A stretch of 64,000 bases of DNA from an uncultured Dehalococcoidia bacterium. Its GTDB lineage: Bacteria; Chloroflexota; Dehalococcoidia; Lucifugimonadales; UBA3495. Both the position numbers and the translations under genes were made by a program. The notes under the pieces were generated by a model, which was not told the DNA's origin, made no database searches, and worked only from the letters and a program-made list of their open reading frames with translations. Position 1 is the stretch's first letter. Each line of letters begins with the position of its first letter. The DNA lies in the NCBI GenBank assembly GCA_951812625.1, contig CATOSP010000002.1, forward strand, positions 1,032,880-1,096,879, written 5' to 3'. Shown here in pieces: positions 17,309 to 25,958 of the stretch.

Positions 17309-18096
17309 TCCAGCGTCAGCAGCCCCGAGTCCGCGAGGTCACGGGTCACCATGAACTCGCGGGTATCGTCCGAGGGAAAACCAGGAGTGTCAACCTTGAC
17401 CATGCCGGGGCTTTTGATGCCAGCGAGAACGATTGACTTGGTGAAATCGCCGATGCCCTCGTCTGCAAGGAATTCCTCAACGGGCATCCACAGGCACTCC
17501 TGGATTTCGTCCTCCTGCATGGTGATTTCGCTGCTCAGGGGCCGCAGGCGGCAGACAAAGTAGATGTCCGACTTGCCGTAGCGATAGCCGTGCCAGTGGC
17601 GGAAGCATACCAGGGCATCGAACACCGCCTCAACACCCGTCTCCTCTCGGACCTCGCGCACAACGCCATCAGCCAGGTGCTCCCCCGAACTCAGCGCACC
17701 CCCGGGCAGCTTGAGTTGTGGCGGACGACCAGGTGCGAAGGAGTACTTTTCACGGACCACCAGAAGGTTGTTACTGCTGTCCAGGACCATTCCACCTGCG
17801 CCGATATAGTGGGATGCATAAGGAGGGATGCGGGCGCCGTCAGTAAGCCGTAGGGTCATCATCAGGTACTCGTCGCCTGTGTGGTGGAATTGGAACCCCG
17901 CGTCCACCGCAACCGGAACCAACGGCGTCCGGTTGATGGGGACCTCCAGCCATACGGCAACGATGCCATCAGCCTTCCACTCCAGGAGTGAAAAGTCCAG
18001 CCTCCGCCGGAACTCCGCGGGATCCTCCGGAAGCGCATCCGGGTCGGCAACCATTCCTCCGAACTGGTTTTTCCTGGCTTCAACCAAGTCGGACAT
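17275..18096 (-). CDS. Nudix hydrolase with N-terminal pre-Nudix domain
   Basis: A 273-residue protein. The C-terminal half holds a perfect Nudix box: G-x5-E (GALSSGE), seven residues, then REVREETGV. Nudix enzymes cleave nucleoside diphosphates linked to another moiety. The N-terminal half, with LEWKADGIVAVWLEVPI, DAGFQFHHTG and a PYASHYIGAGG segment, resembles the pre-Nudix domain of NUDT6/FGF-antisense and plant Nudix 2-8 type proteins. GGGAGG sits before the ATG at 18096; the long upstream extension lacks any such signal and is discarded. It converges on, and overlaps, the E2 gene by 34 bases. Substrate unknown. Confidence 0.85.
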   Translation of the reverse strand: MSDLVEARKNQFGGMVADPDALPEDPAEFRRRLDFSLLEWKADGIVAVWLEVPINRTPLVPVAVDAGFQFHHTGDEYLMMTLRLTDGARIPPYASHYIGAGGMVLDSSNNLLVVREKYSFAPGRPPQLKLPGGALSSGEHLADGVVREVREETGVEAVFDALVCFRHWHGYRYGKSDIYFVCRLRPLSSEITMQEDEIQECLWMPVEEFLADEGIGDFTKSIVLAGIKSPGMVKVDTPGFPSDDTREFMVTRDLADSGLLTLDQATIHQGSSR

Positions 18097-18162
18097 TACA
18101 TCCTCCCGTACAGCATTCTCGGCCCAGATATTGCCCAAGGAGTCCCAGCGTGTCTGTCGGGG

Positions 18163-18171
18163 AGTATAGCA
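18163..18171 (-). promoter_or_regulatory. Extended -10 promoter of the Nudix gene
   Basis: On the minus strand TGCTATACT: TG, one base, TATACT (18168-18163). Predicted start near 18156, a leader of about 60 bases to the ATG at 18096. Confidence 0.45.
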
Positions 18172-18228
18172 TACGGACGGACTGCGAATTTCCCTGACAC
18201 TTGCCCGTCGTGATGGCCAGTAGCCTTG

Positions 18229-18237
18229 TGCTAAACT
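18229..18237 (+). promoter_or_regulatory. Extended -10 promoter of lhr (leaderless)
   Basis: TGCTAAACT: TG, one base, TAAACT (18232-18237). Start of transcription six to seven bases downstream would coincide with the A of ATG 18244. No Shine-Dalgarno site exists between, so a leaderless mRNA is predicted. Confidence 0.4.
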
Positions 18238-18243
18238 TCCCCC

Positions 18244-21200
18244 ATGCTGCTCTCTCAGTTTCATCCCATCATCCAGGACTGGTTCCGGGAACGCTTCGCC
18301 GGGCCAACGGAAGCCCAGGCGGAGGGCTGGCCGGCTATTGGCCAGGGGCGTCACACCCTAATCGCTGCATCCACAGGCTCAGGAAAGACCCTGGCAGCCT
18401 TCCTCACTTGCCTGGACCAACTGGTGCGTCAAGGGTTGGATGAGGGGTTGCCCGACGCAACTCAGGTTGTGTACGTGTCGCCGCTGAAGGCGCTGTCCAA
18501 CGACATCCATAAGAACTTGGAGTCGCCCCTGGAGGAAATCAAGGCTCTGGCCGAAAGCCGCGGCACTCCCATCCCCGAGATCAGGACCGCCGTCCGCACT
18601 GGAGATACCCCCCCGTCGCAGCGCCAGAAGATGGCCAAGCAGCCGCCCCACATTCTCATAACCACGCCGGAGTCCCTCTACATCCTGCTGACATCGGAGA
18701 GTGGTCGCCGCGGGCTCCGGCAGGTCAAGACACTCATCTTGGACGAAATTCATGCCGTAGCCGACGACAAGCGGGGGTCTCACCTCGCCCTCTCGGTGGA
18801 GCGGCTCTGCGCCCTGGCTGACAGTCCCATAACCCGCGTCGGTCTGTCGGCAACCCAGCGTCCCATCGAGGAAATGGCCCGTTTCCTGGTGGGGAACCAG
18901 AATATCTCGTCAGAAGGGGTCCCGGACTGCCTGATTGTGGACACCGGCCATGCGAGGGAAATTCAGCTCTCGGTACGAATGCCACCGTCGGAACTGGGGC
19001 CCATCGCAACCCACGAACTTTGGTCCGATACCCTTGATGCCGTTGCCAGGCTGGCCGAGGAGCATGGCACGACACTGGTTTTCGTAAACACCCGGCGGCT
19101 GGTCGAGAGGGTGTCCCACCAGCTTTCGGAGCGCATGGGTGAGGACGCGGTAGCGGCCCATCACGGCAGCCTTTCCCGCGCCACCCGGCTGTCTGCTGAG
19201 GGGAAGCTGAAACACGGGGAAGTCAAGGTCTGCGTAGCCACCGCATCCCTAGAACTGGGAATCGACATCGGCGACGTGGACCTGGTGTGTCAGATCGGGT
19301 CTCCCCGGTCCATTGGACTGCTGCTTCAGCGAGTTGGGCGGTCGGGCCACCACGTCGGAGGCACGGCGAAGGGCGTTCTCTTCCCCCTGACCCGGGATGA
19401 ACTTGTGGAGTGCGCCGCATTATGCCGTGCCGTGCACCGGAGAAACCTGGACACACTGAGCATCCCGCCCTGGCCGCTGGACGTGATGGCACAGCAGATG
19501 GTCGCCGCATGCTCCGCCGAGGAATGGGGCGAGGATGACCTGTTCGATATGTGCCGCCGGGCATACCCGTACCGGGATTTGCCGCGTCACAAGTTCGACC
19601 AGGTGGCGGAATCGCTGTCCGAGGGATTCGCCGCCCGGCTGGGCCGCAACGGGGCCCACCTGCACCGGGATGGGGTGAACCACAAGCTCAAGGGAAGGCG
19701 CGGGGCGCGAATCGCAGCATTGACCAGCGGGGGGGCCATCCCGGACAACGCGGACTACGACGTCATTGCCGAGCCGGAAGATACTTTTGTCGGGACGGTC
19801 AACGAAGACTTTGCCATCGAAAGCATGGCCGGTGACGTGTTCCTTCTGGGTAACACCCCCTGGAAGATCCGCCGGGTGGAGAGCGGGAAGGTGCGTGTGG
19901 AGGATGCTCAGGGCCAGTCGCCCACCATCCCGTTCTGGCTTGGCGAAGCGCCCGGGCGCACCCGGGAGTTGTCCGAGGAGATCACTGAACTCCGGGAGGC
20001 TGTTGACGAGCGGCTGGAGTACCCGCCGGAGGCAGAAGAATGGGTGGTCCGGGAATCGGGGATTGACGATGAGGGAGCGCGGCAGATAGTTGCCTACCTG
20101 GCCGAGGGCAAGCGCGTTCTCGGCATCGTCCCCACCGGTCGGCGGGTGGTGGCGGAAAGGTTCTTCGACGAAAGCGGAGGGATGCAGCTTGTTATCCATG
20201 CCCCGTTTGGGGCAGGCATCAACCGTGCTTGGGGCATGTCCCTGCGCAAGCGCATCTGCCGCACCTTCGACTTCGAGCTTCAGGCAACCGCCACGGACGA
20301 TGGTCTCAACTTCTCGTTGGGTCCAAACCTCTCCTTCCCACTGGGCGATGTGTTCAACTACTTGTCCTCGCAGACGGTGGATGAGGTGTTGCTCCAGGCA
20401 GTGCTGCAAGCGCCTCTGTTCGGGACACGGTGGCGGTGGAACGCCACCAGATCGCTGGCAATGCTGCGGCACAGCGGAGGCCGTAAGGTCCCTGCACCGC
20501 TGCAACGGATGCGCTCCGACGACCTGCTGGCGGCAGTGTTCCCAGCCCAGGTCCAGTGCCAGGACAACGCCCCCGGCGAAGACATAGAACCGCCGGACCA
20601 TCCGCTGGTGTTTGAGACCATCCGCGATTGCCTGACCGAGGCGATGGACCTGGAAGGGCACAGGGAAGTGCTGGCAGCAATCGAGCAGGGTGAAATCGAA
20701 GTCCACGCCAGGGACACAGTACAGCCATCGGTCTTCTCGCACCAGATACTGAACGCCATGCCCTACGCATTCCTGGACGACGCCCCCCTGGAGGAACGCC
20801 GCGCCCGCGCCGTCACGCTGCGCCGGGCACTCCCGGAGGACGCGCGGGACCTTGGCCAACTCGACGAGACCGCAATTGCGGAAGAGCAGGCCAATGCCTG
20901 GCCGAGAATCCGAGACCCGGAGGAGTTGCACGACGCTCTCCTCAGCCTCGTCATCATCCCCGAACAACGGGCCTTTGATGGGCGTGGAGACACGGACCCA
21001 GGGGAAATGCCCCGGTGGTTCGGCGAGTTGATGGAGGCAGGGCGGGCATTTCGGCTCGAATTGGCCGACGGATGGACTGCGTGGCTCGCGGCGGAACGAG
21101 TGCCGCATGTGCTGGCGGCATACCCCTCGGCGAACCTTCTGCCGACACCGAACAACCTCCCCGACACCATACAGTTGATGGCCCAGGAAGAGGCGATACT

Positions 21201-22647
21201 GTTTGTCGTCCGGGGTTGGGTCGAGGCATCGGGGCCGGTATTGGTTCAGGAAATGGCGCGTATTCTCAGACTCGGCGAGTCGGATGTATCTTACGCGCTG
21301 GGCCAGCTTGAGGTCGAAGGGTTGGTGTTGAGGGGGAGTTTCACCCCTGGGGCTATCGCGGAGGAATTCTGCGACCGGCGCATCTTGGCCCGCATTCACC
21401 GAGGCACCCTGGGTCGGCTGCGGCGGGAGGTCGAACCGGTGTCCCAGGCCAGCCTGCTGCGGTTCCTGTTTCGTTGGCAGCACCTGGACGAAACCTTCAA
21501 GGCCACTGGAGAGGGTGGTCTGCTGGATGTGATTGAACAGCTCCAGGGGTTCGAGACCGCCGCTGGCGCGCTGGAGACTGAGATACTCCCGGCACGGATT
21601 GCAGACTACCACTCGGCTCTCTTGGATCGCCTTTGCATTGGTGGTGAGGTGGTCTGGGGATGTCTGGGCCGCCAGTTGGAATCAGCAAACGGAGCGAGCA
21701 ACAACGGAGCCGGCAGGCATACGCTGACCCGGTCAACTCCTGTGACACTTGCCCTGCGGGAGTCCCTCGACTGGTTGATGGGCCCCGCGGAAACGGAGAG
21801 TAGCTTCCACGGCGCTGCTGGAGAAGTCCTGGAGGTGCTGACCCACAGGGGTGCATGTTTCCTGCCTGACATCATCTTGGCCACACGGAGGCTGGCCTCG
21901 GACGTGGAGGAAGCGCTATGGCTGCTGGCGGCGATGGGCCAGGTGACATCGGACAGCATGGAACCGTTGAGGCGCAGGATGAATGGCAACCGAAACGGGA
22001 ATGGCCGCCGGACGATGAGCCGTGCCGACATTCGCAGGCGCAGCCGCTCTACGCGAGAGAGTCGGAGTTACAGCCGCTGGTCGCTTCTGGGGGCGATGGA
22101 GCCGGTGCCTGACCCCGGGGATTTGCGCGCTCTTCAGCTACTCCGCAGGTACGGGATAGTATTCCCGGAGCTTCTGGCGCGGGAGTCGCTGGCGCCACGG
22201 TGGCGGGACACGGTGCAGGTATTGCGCCGCCTGGAAGCGCGGGGAGAGATACGGGGCGGCCGCTTCGTGACAGGACTGGTGGGGGAACAGTATGCGTTAC
22301 CCGAGGCGGTGGGAATGCTGCGGGAAACCAACAACAGCACACCCACAGGAAGCATGATAGTGGTCTCGGCTTGCGACCCACTCAACCTGGCCGGGATTTT
22401 GACGCCGGGGGCCAAGACCCCGGCGGTCATGGGCAACCGCATCGTATTCCGGGATGGAATCCCGGTGGCCTCCCTGGAAGGCCGCAAGGTCGTCAACCGC
22501 TCCGGGGTGGACCAGTCGACTATGGCCCAAGCCTACTTCCTGCTTCAACTTCCCGGATCGGCTACGAAAAATGGACGGGGGTCATGGAAATGGCCCCACA
22601 GCGTCGCTCAACGGGACCCGGATCAGCGTAGGACGGTGTCAAGATAA
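18244..22647 (+). CDS. lhr: Lhr-type large DEAD/DEAH helicase
   Basis: A 1467-residue superfamily-2 helicase close to the length of full Lhr proteins (about 1500). It unwinds DNA/RNA and RNA-DNA hybrids and is linked to DNA repair. Motif I is STGSGKT (43-49), motif II DEIH (167-170), motif III SATQRP, and motif VI is in QRVGRSGHH. The core is followed by a winged-helix/Lhr-core region and a long C-terminal part (from about residue 860) of the Lhr-CTD type with WFGELMEAGRAF. No ribosome-binding site precedes ATG 18244; the -10-like TGCTAAACT lies just upstream. It is a lone gene, convergent with the next amidohydrolase across a strong hairpin. Confidence 0.93.
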   Translation: MLLSQFHPIIQDWFRERFAGPTEAQAEGWPAIGQGRHTLIAASTGSGKTLAAFLTCLDQLVRQGLDEGLPDATQVVYVSPLKALSNDIHKNLESPLEEIKALAESRGTPIPEIRTAVRTGDTPPSQRQKMAKQPPHILITTPESLYILLTSESGRRGLRQVKTLILDEIHAVADDKRGSHLALSVERLCALADSPITRVGLSATQRPIEEMARFLVGNQNISSEGVPDCLIVDTGHAREIQLSVRMPPSELGPIATHELWSDTLDAVARLAEEHGTTLVFVNTRRLVERVSHQLSERMGEDAVAAHHGSLSRATRLSAEGKLKHGEVKVCVATASLELGIDIGDVDLVCQIGSPRSIGLLLQRVGRSGHHVGGTAKGVLFPLTRDELVECAALCRAVHRRNLDTLSIPPWPLDVMAQQMVAACSAEEWGEDDLFDMCRRAYPYRDLPRHKFDQVAESLSEGFAARLGRNGAHLHRDGVNHKLKGRRGARIAALTSGGAIPDNADYDVIAEPEDTFVGTVNEDFAIESMAGDVFLLGNTPWKIRRVESGKVRVEDAQGQSPTIPFWLGEAPGRTRELSEEITELREAVDERLEYPPEAEEWVVRESGIDDEGARQIVAYLAEGKRVLGIVPTGRRVVAERFFDESGGMQLVIHAPFGAGINRAWGMSLRKRICRTFDFELQATATDDGLNFSLGPNLSFPLGDVFNYLSSQTVDEVLLQAVLQAPLFGTRWRWNATRSLAMLRHSGGRKVPAPLQRMRSDDLLAAVFPAQVQCQDNAPGEDIEPPDHPLVFETIRDCLTEAMDLEGHREVLAAIEQGEIEVHARDTVQPSVFSHQILNAMPYAFLDDAPLEERRARAVTLRRALPEDARDLGQLDETAIAEEQANAWPRIRDPEELHDALLSLVIIPEQRAFDGRGDTDPGEMPRWFGELMEAGRAFRLELADGWTAWLAAERVPHVLAAYPSANLLPTPNNLPDTIQLMAQEEAILFVVRGWVEASGPVLVQEMARILRLGESDVSYALGQLEVEGLVLRGSFTPGAIAEEFCDRRILARIHRGTLGRLRREVEPVSQASLLRFLFRWQHLDETFKATGEGGLLDVIEQLQGFETAAGALETEILPARIADYHSALLDRLCIGGEVVWGCLGRQLESANGASNNGAGRHTLTRSTPVTLALRESLDWLMGPAETESSFHGAAGEVLEVLTHRGACFLPDIILATRRLASDVEEALWLLAAMGQVTSDSMEPLRRRMNGNRNGNGRRTMSRADIRRRSRSTRESRSYSRWSLLGAMEPVPDPGDLRALQLLRRYGIVFPELLARESLAPRWRDTVQVLRRLEARGEIRGGRFVTGLVGEQYALPEAVGMLRETNNSTPTGSMIVVSACDPLNLAGILTPGAKTPAVMGNRIVFRDGIPVASLEGRKVVNRSGVDQSTMAQAYFLLQLPGSATKNGRGSWKWPHSVAQRDPDQRRTVSR

Positions 22648-22671
22648 CCGTCTCGTCCATCCCGCGAATGA

Positions 22672-22708
22672 CCCGCCTGGCCGGCATGTGAAATGCCGGC
22701 CAGGCGGG
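22672..22708. terminator. Strong hairpin between convergent lhr and amidohydrolase genes
   Basis: A perfect 16-bp stem (22672-22687 with 22693-22708) closed by a five-base loop GTGAA. It lies 24 bases after the lhr stop and 10 bases from the stop of the leftward gene, so it can serve both strands. There is no U-tract, so it is either a non-canonical terminator or an mRNA 3'-end stabiliser. Confidence 0.7.
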
Positions 22709-22718
22709 CCACGTGACT

Positions 22719-24158
22719 TCAGCAAATTGGTCTCGCCAGAACGCCGGGAGCCACCCGGCGGCTGATCCACCGGCCGCCGGCGGAACTGCCGGTTAGCTGC
22801 CCATCCTCCACTATGACCTTGCCGCGAAGTATGGTCATCACCGGATAACCTAGACACTCGAACCCCTCCCAGATGGAGTAGTCGGAATCTGCGTGCAGAT
22901 CGTCCAGGGTGATGGTCTTATGCAGGCTGGGGTCGAATATAACGATGTCCGCGTCGCTTCCGACGGCAATGGCGCCCTTCTGTGGGTACATACCAAGGAT
23001 TTTCGCGGCGTTGGTCGACGTGATGTCGGCGAACCGCTCCAAGGAAATCCTGCCGGAGGCCGCCAGCTTGGCGTAGGTTACCGCCATGCGGGTCTCAATC
23101 CCGTTGTGGCCGCCGCAGACGGTCAGGATAGTGTCGCCGGAGAGCTTCACGTCCTTGTAGGTCGTATACTCGTCTGTGGCAGTGGTGCAGAGCGACCCGT
23201 CGGCCAACCCCTCTTGCAGCGCGTCCCGGTCATCGGCGAATTTGATGGCCGGGTACGTATGGATGGCGGTGCCTCCGGGCTTGCGGTAGTCATCACAGGT
23301 GAATTCCAGGTAGTTGTGCAAGGCTTCCCCGTAGACCGGCTGTTGCCGCAACCGGGCCTCGGCAATGGCTGCGACGCCCTCTTTCGCGGTGGTGTGGACG
23401 AAGTAGATGCCCGTCTCTGTGTGGTTTGCCAAGCGCAATACCTGTCGGAATGCGAGGTCTTCGGAAATGTTGTTGTGGACCAGATGGAGGTTGTATCCCT
23501 GGTCGCGGCCCTCGCGGACTAGCTTTTCCTCCATGTGGGTCACGATGTCGTCGTCCTCAGCGTGGACGGCCATTATGCCCCCGTGGCGGGACACTTCCTG
23601 GAAGATTTCCCACAATGAACCATATGGGACCCTGGAGGCGTTGAAGGTGGTGAATATCTTGAAGCTGGCCACGCCGGACTGGATGGCCTCGCCGATCTGC
23701 CCGATGGTGGCCGGGGACACAGCCCCGGACAGGATGTGATGGAAAGTGTAATCGATATAGGAGTGACCGGCGAATGCGTCGCGCCGGTCTTCCACCTGCT
23801 GCATGATGGGTCCGGCTGCCGGAGCTTCCCCGGGTTGAATGGAGAGGCTACCGGAAAAGTCTACCATCGTAGTCACGCCGCCGAAGGCTGCGGCACGGCT
23901 GGCCGCCTCGGGGGGCTGGGTAACAACCTCGGCGCGGCCGGCCCAGTTTCGCGGTACAGGGATGCCGATGTGAGTATGAGGCTCAATTCCCCCAGGCAGC
24001 ACATGCTTGCCGGAGGCTTCAATAGTCCTCCCCGCCTCAATGTCCAATGTGCCTGGTTGTGCGACGACGGCGATCCGGCCGTCCTGTACCCCGACATCCA
24101 ACTCCGCCGCACCCTCGGGCGCGACTACCATACCGCCACGAATGATCAAGTCCAGCAT
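22719..24158 (-). CDS. Dihydropyrimidinase/hydantoinase-type amidohydrolase (second)
   Basis: A 479-residue cyclic amidohydrolase. Residues expected to bind the metals are H61 and H63 in GGIEPHTH, carboxylatable K167 in SFKIF, H199 in VHAED, H255 in YFVHTTA and D329 in TATDEYT. The first motif has Glu59 in place of the usual aspartate of GGIDPHTH. GGAGG precedes the ATG at 24158; the 29-codon extension upstream is rejected. The sequence is only distantly related to the amidohydrolase at 2480-3898. Two alpha/beta hydrolase genes upstream on the same strand may belong to the same unit. Hydantoin/dihydropyrimidine ring opening is a family-level call. Confidence 0.9.
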   Translation of the reverse strand: MLDLIIRGGMVVAPEGAAELDVGVQDGRIAVVAQPGTLDIEAGRTIEASGKHVLPGGIEPHTHIGIPVPRNWAGRAEVVTQPPEAASRAAAFGGVTTMVDFSGSLSIQPGEAPAAGPIMQQVEDRRDAFAGHSYIDYTFHHILSGAVSPATIGQIGEAIQSGVASFKIFTTFNASRVPYGSLWEIFQEVSRHGGIMAVHAEDDDIVTHMEEKLVREGRDQGYNLHLVHNNISEDLAFRQVLRLANHTETGIYFVHTTAKEGVAAIAEARLRQQPVYGEALHNYLEFTCDDYRKPGGTAIHTYPAIKFADDRDALQEGLADGSLCTTATDEYTTYKDVKLSGDTILTVCGGHNGIETRMAVTYAKLAASGRISLERFADITSTNAAKILGMYPQKGAIAVGSDADIVIFDPSLHKTITLDDLHADSDYSIWEGFECLGYPVMTILRGKVIVEDGQLTGSSAGGRWISRRVAPGVLARPIC

Positions 24159-24308
24159 GGTCAACCTCCATTGCAGGCGCGGTAGAGTCCAACTCTGGGT
24201 GGCCCGTCTCACCGCCGGCCGTCTGGTGGAATCCCACTTTCGCAAGAAGGACAGCCTCGGGGACAGGGCTGGGCCAGCCCCACAGAGGCCCGGGGATAGC
24301 CTGAAGGC

Positions 24309-25022
24309 TCAGGCCGGGATCTCCGGCATCGGGGCACGCAGGGTTTCGGGTATCCAGTGGGAAAGGAGTTGCTCCAGCTCCTCGCGGCATTCTTCCAGGC
24401 GGTGCTCCGCCCCATCGTAGAGCACGAGTTGCTTGGGCTCCTGGGCCCGGTCGTATATTTGCTGAGAGCAGTAAAATGGCAGGCGGGTGTCAGCCTTGCC
24501 GTGGACCAGCAGGATGGGACGGGGGGAAACTTGCCAGACCCGGTCAGCCCCGAAAGTCTGGGAGGAGAGGCAGACCACGCCCTTGATGTGTGCGTTGACT
24601 GCCCCCGCAGTAATCACCACCGCGCCTCCGAAGGAGTGTCCGACGACCACCACCGGACCGTAGCCGGTGTCCTTGAGGAACTCCACGGCCACCATCAGAT
24701 CCAGGAAGCACTCGAAGAGATCGTTGGGATAACGGTAGTCAAGGCGCAGCGAGGAGATACCAGCATCCCGGAAACTCTCGGCAAGGCGGTGGTAAGTCCC
24801 CGGTCCGGGGCCGCCGAACCCACCGCGCGCGCCGCACACCCAGACCACTGCCAGGTCAGAGTTCGGCGCGCCGTGCCTGATGCCGCGCAGGTCTCCCCTG
24901 GTCGTGCGGAACAGGATACCGTCCCCTATCTGGTCCTCCGGGGGGATCCATTCCTCCACACCGTGGATGCCGATTGCCACGTCTCCCGCATTTCCCAGCC
25001 TGGAGTTTCGGTCTTGGGTCAT
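24309..25022 (-). CDS. Alpha/beta hydrolase (dienelactone hydrolase-like fold)
   Basis: A 237-residue alpha/beta hydrolase with nucleophile elbow GHSFGG (S130), an acid in HGKADTRLP and a histidine in DGAEHRL, completing a Ser-Asp-His triad. GGAGG precedes the ATG at 25022. The start is 14 bases after the stop of the upstream hydrolase gene, so the two are surely co-transcribed. It has no signal peptide. Family members include esterases and peptidase-like enzymes; the substrate is unknown. Confidence 0.85.
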   Translation of the reverse strand: MTQDRNSRLGNAGDVAIGIHGVEEWIPPEDQIGDGILFRTTRGDLRGIRHGAPNSDLAVVWVCGARGGFGGPGPGTYHRLAESFRDAGISSLRLDYRYPNDLFECFLDLMVAVEFLKDTGYGPVVVVGHSFGGAVVITAGAVNAHIKGVVCLSSQTFGADRVWQVSPRPILLVHGKADTRLPFYCSQQIYDRAQEPKQLVLYDGAEHRLEECREELEQLLSHWIPETLRAPMPEIPA

Positions 25023-25036
25023 CTCTTGCCTCCAGG

Positions 25037-25873
25037 CTAGAGGAACTTCTTGACTGCGGCTATGAAGTCCTCCGGGTTGTCCTCAAAGACCATGTGCCCA
25101 GCGCTTGGAATCTCAACAAGCTGGGCGTTGGGAAAGGTGTCCACCATGCGCTGGGCCACTTCGTGGGTCAGCAGGTCGGTCTCCGTTCCCCGGACTATCA
25201 GGGTCGGACAGGTAATTTTGGACAGAGCGGGCCAAAGGTCTTCCTGCGGGGTGGTAATGCCCTGCCACCGGGCCTCTCGGATGGCCAGATCGTAGCGCCA
25301 TCCGATCTTGCCGTTGGGCAATTCCTTGGTGGCGTAGGTGAGGCGGCGGCGCATTACGGCGTCAGAGGCAAAGCGGTTCTGCTTGCCCATGTACTCGACC
25401 ACATCCTCAAAGGAATTGAACTCCTCGGGAACATTGATTATCTCCCTGGCAATGCGCGCGCCGCCCCTCGGGTCCGACTCCGGTCCCACATCCACTACCA
25501 CCAGCTTTTCCAGTTTCTCCGGATACTTGCCACCGAAGGTCATGCTGTTGCGCCCGCCCATGGAGTGACCAACCAGCACGAATTTGTCCAGACCGAGGGC
25601 GTCGCTGAAAGCGTCTAGGTCAGCCACATATGCATCGGTGCTGTAATCGCCGTCGGGAGCCCAGTCGCTGTCGCCGCGGCCCCGCTGGTCCAGGGATAGG
25701 ACATGGAAGTCCTTACAGACGGTGGCGGAGAAGTCATCCCAGGAATGTCGGTGACCCCGCAGTCCGTGGAGCAGGACCATTGGGGTAGCCTGTTCGTTGC
25801 CCCAATCGAGGTAATTTAGCTTCAGGCCGTTGGCGGTGACGGTCTTGTCTTTAGGTTGCACCTGGGTTGTCAT
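25037..25873 (-). CDS. Alpha/beta-fold hydrolase
   Basis: A 278-residue canonical alpha/beta hydrolase with oxyanion-hole segment LLHGLRG (res. 34-40), LDQRGRGDSD, nucleophile elbow VGHSMGG (S104), an acid in GTETDLL and catalytic histidine in SAGHMVF. It resembles the haloperoxidase/epoxide-hydrolase-like or meta-cleavage-product hydrolase groups, without a decisive motif for any one. ACGGAGG precedes the ATG at 25873. It is followed after 14 bases by a second hydrolase and then by the dihydropyrimidinase-like gene. Confidence 0.88.
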   Translation of the reverse strand: MTTQVQPKDKTVTANGLKLNYLDWGNEQATPMVLLHGLRGHRHSWDDFSATVCKDFHVLSLDQRGRGDSDWAPDGDYSTDAYVADLDAFSDALGLDKFVLVGHSMGGRNSMTFGGKYPEKLEKLVVVDVGPESDPRGGARIAREIINVPEEFNSFEDVVEYMGKQNRFASDAVMRRRLTYATKELPNGKIGWRYDLAIREARWQGITTPQEDLWPALSKITCPTLIVRGTETDLLTHEVAQRMVDTFPNAQLVEIPSAGHMVFEDNPEDFIAAVKKFL

Positions 25874-25958
25874 GGCAGACCTCCGTAGAAGTTTCGGTTG
25901 TGGAGCATTCCGTCTCTCCGGCGCTGGCGACCCACGAAGTAGAAGGCCATCTCGACTC

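Noticed and set aside
19420..21612. A 730-codon open frame on the minus strand inside lhr
   Set aside because: It lies wholly antisense to a well-supported helicase, has composition typical of a GC-rich shadow frame and shows no domain or ribosome-binding site.
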